Source: Sphingomonas sp. IC-56
Lineage (GTDB): Bacteria > Pseudomonadota > Alphaproteobacteria > Sphingomonadales > Sphingomonadaceae
Assembly: GCF_021043375.1 (NCBI RefSeq)
Contig: NZ_JAJNDV010000002.1
Span: 1 to 64,000, forward strand
DNA length: 64,000 nt
Direction: 5' to 3'
Positions 63,213 to 64,000 of the stretch are shown here, one piece after another. The translations under genes were made by a program, and so were the position numbers. The first letter of the stretch is position 1. Every line of letters begins with the position of its first letter. The notes below the pieces were generated by a model. The model searched no databases and was not told where the DNA came from. It was given only the letters and a program-made list of their open reading frames with translations.

Positions 63213-63818
63213 TTAGTCCGAAGGTCCAGCCCCGCCCCGCCAATGCTGCACGATCGCGGACAGGTCGCCTCGCGGCCGCTCTTCCAGATCCCGCTGCGGC
63301 GACCCCAGGAACATGAACCCAGCGATCCGCTGCGGCGCCGCGCCGAACAGGTCGCGCACCGCATCGGAATACGCCGCCCAGCCGGTCAGCCACCCGCCAA
63401 CGAACCCCATCGCGTGCGCGGCGTGCAGCAGGTTCATGCACGCGGCCCCCGCCGACAACTCCTGCTCCCATACCGGCACCTTGTGCCCGATCACCGGCGC
63501 GGAGAGCACCACCACCAGCCCGGGCGCCTGCGTCACGAACTGCGCCGCCGCTTCTTCGTCCCGTGCCGTCGCGTCCGGCTTCTCAGCGCGCAAGATCTCG
63601 ACCAGCGCCAGCGCCAGCGCCGGGCGCTGGTCGTCGGGCACAATCACGAAACGCCACGGCGCCAGTTTGCCATGATCAGGCGTCCGGGCGGCGATCGCCA
63701 CCATGTCCTCGATCTGCGTGAGGCTGGGTCCGGGCGCACCCATGTCGCGCGGCTTGCCCGATCGGCGGGTCTGGAGGAGCGAGAGCGGCGTGGAGCGATC
63801 ATTGAACATGGCCCGCAT
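63213..63818 (-). CDS. Nitroreductase family protein (YdjA-like)
   Basis: 201 residues (ATG 63818; ATG 63809 is also possible). FMN-binding oxidoreductase, with RRSGKPRDM at the phosphate site, ARTPDHGKLAPWRFVIV, and LLHAAHAMGFVGGWLTGWAAYSD. The short length and the ARTPDHGKLAPW segment are typical of the YdjA-type single-domain enzymes. Substrate unknown. It ends 19 bp before the start of the GntR gene, so the two are probably one unit. Confidence 0.87.
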   Translation of the reverse strand: MRAMFNDRSTPLSLLQTRRSGKPRDMGAPGPSLTQIEDMVAIAARTPDHGKLAPWRFVIVPDDQRPALALALVEILRAEKPDATARDEEAAAQFVTQAPGLVVVLSAPVIGHKVPVWEQELSAGAACMNLLHAAHAMGFVGGWLTGWAAYSDAVRDLFGAAPQRIAGFMFLGSPQRDLEERPRGDLSAIVQHWRGGAGPSD

Positions 63819-63847
63819 CTAGGCACTGCCTCGCCCTAGGCCAAGCA

Positions 63848-64000
63848 TCAGTGCCGCGCCCGGTCCCGCGCCAGCACCCAGTTCACCACATGCGCCGCGC
63901 TCACCAGCACGCTTCCAAACACCGTTCCCACCAGCTCGGCGGCCGCACTCTCCGCCCAGAACGCGGCCCAAACAATCGCCCCCAACCCGACGATGGCCAG
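63848..64000 (-). CDS. Small membrane protein, partial
   Basis: The last 50 codons of a gene that enters from beyond the window. Hydrophobic segments LAIVGLGAIVWAAFWAE and LVGTVFGSVLVSAAHVVNWVL suggest two membrane spans, followed by a short basic tail (ARDRARH). The 5' end is outside the window, so neither length nor family can be given. Confidence 0.55.
   Translation of the reverse strand: MAIVGLGAIVWAAFWAESAAAELVGTVFGSVLVSAAHVVNWVLARDRARH

Overview
The window is GC-rich alphaproteobacterial chromosome, most likely from a sphingomonad (Sphingomonadaceae). The evidence is the family mix (TonB-dependent receptors with long N-terminal plugs, GH51/GH43/GH127 arabinan enzymes, FucP-type sugar carrier, two-domain Sua5), the codon use and the short GC-rich hairpins between genes. 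No species is claimed. Layout: (1) 1-2.4 kb is core: agmatine-to-putrescine conversion (aguA, aguB), folK and a tRNA-Lys(UUU). (2) 2432-33100 is a 30.7-kb Tn7/Tn5053-like transposon. It begins 15 bp after the tRNA, has near-identical 24-bp terminal inverted repeats and is flanked by a 5-bp direct repeat. (3) 33.1-64 kb is core again: a cation antiporter, a large L-arabinose/arabinan locus, a TonB/zinc-receptor pair, PAP2 phosphatase, galE, msrA, sua5, an acyl-CoA dehydrogenase, a GntR regulator and a nitroreductase.

Transposon. The left end holds the transposition genes in one overlapping operon on the minus strand: a 61-codon leader gene, tnsA-like, tniA, tniB and tniQ. tniQ is broken by one surplus base. 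The cargo follows: a convergent pair of related transposase-like proteins; vsr and a C5-cytosine methyltransferase beside a coupled pair (a double-ATPase GHKL/histidine-kinase protein and a receiver-domain protein); a decayed cation-diffusion exporter with an intact MerR regulator and operator; a DUF4238 gene; several damaged small genes; a LysR-MFS-hydrolase-cupin-aldo/keto reductase cassette; an ArsR regulator; and a plus-strand operon of six genes encoding a DnaQ-like exonuclease, two unknown proteins, a degenerate Lon-like AAA protein, a multi-ubiquitin protein and an E1-like ThiF protein. This last operon is the best candidate for a poorly described system. It has the modifier and the activating enzyme of a bacterial ubiquitin-like pathway, but no E2 or JAB peptidase that I can recognise.

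Arabinose locus (35.4-53.9 kb). An outer-membrane receptor, GH43, GH51, GH127 and GH27 enzymes release and import arabinose and galactose units. A FucP-type carrier brings sugar into the cytoplasm. Mutarotase, a sugar 1-dehydrogenase, an IlvD/Edd-type sugar-acid dehydratase and an AraD1-family protein fit the non-phosphorylating L-arabinose pathway. The lactonase and the last dehydrogenase are not in the window. A divergent GntR/FCD regulator sits in the middle. A shared motif with core GTCTGAC lies in three promoter regions of the locus and is its probable operator.

Damaged reading frames cluster in the transposon: tniQ, an ORF at 11.2 kb, the 5' end of the GHKL gene, the exporter, a secreted protein and a cyclophilin-like protein. 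None was seen in the core parts. This fits decay of the cargo, although assembly errors cannot be excluded from sequence alone.
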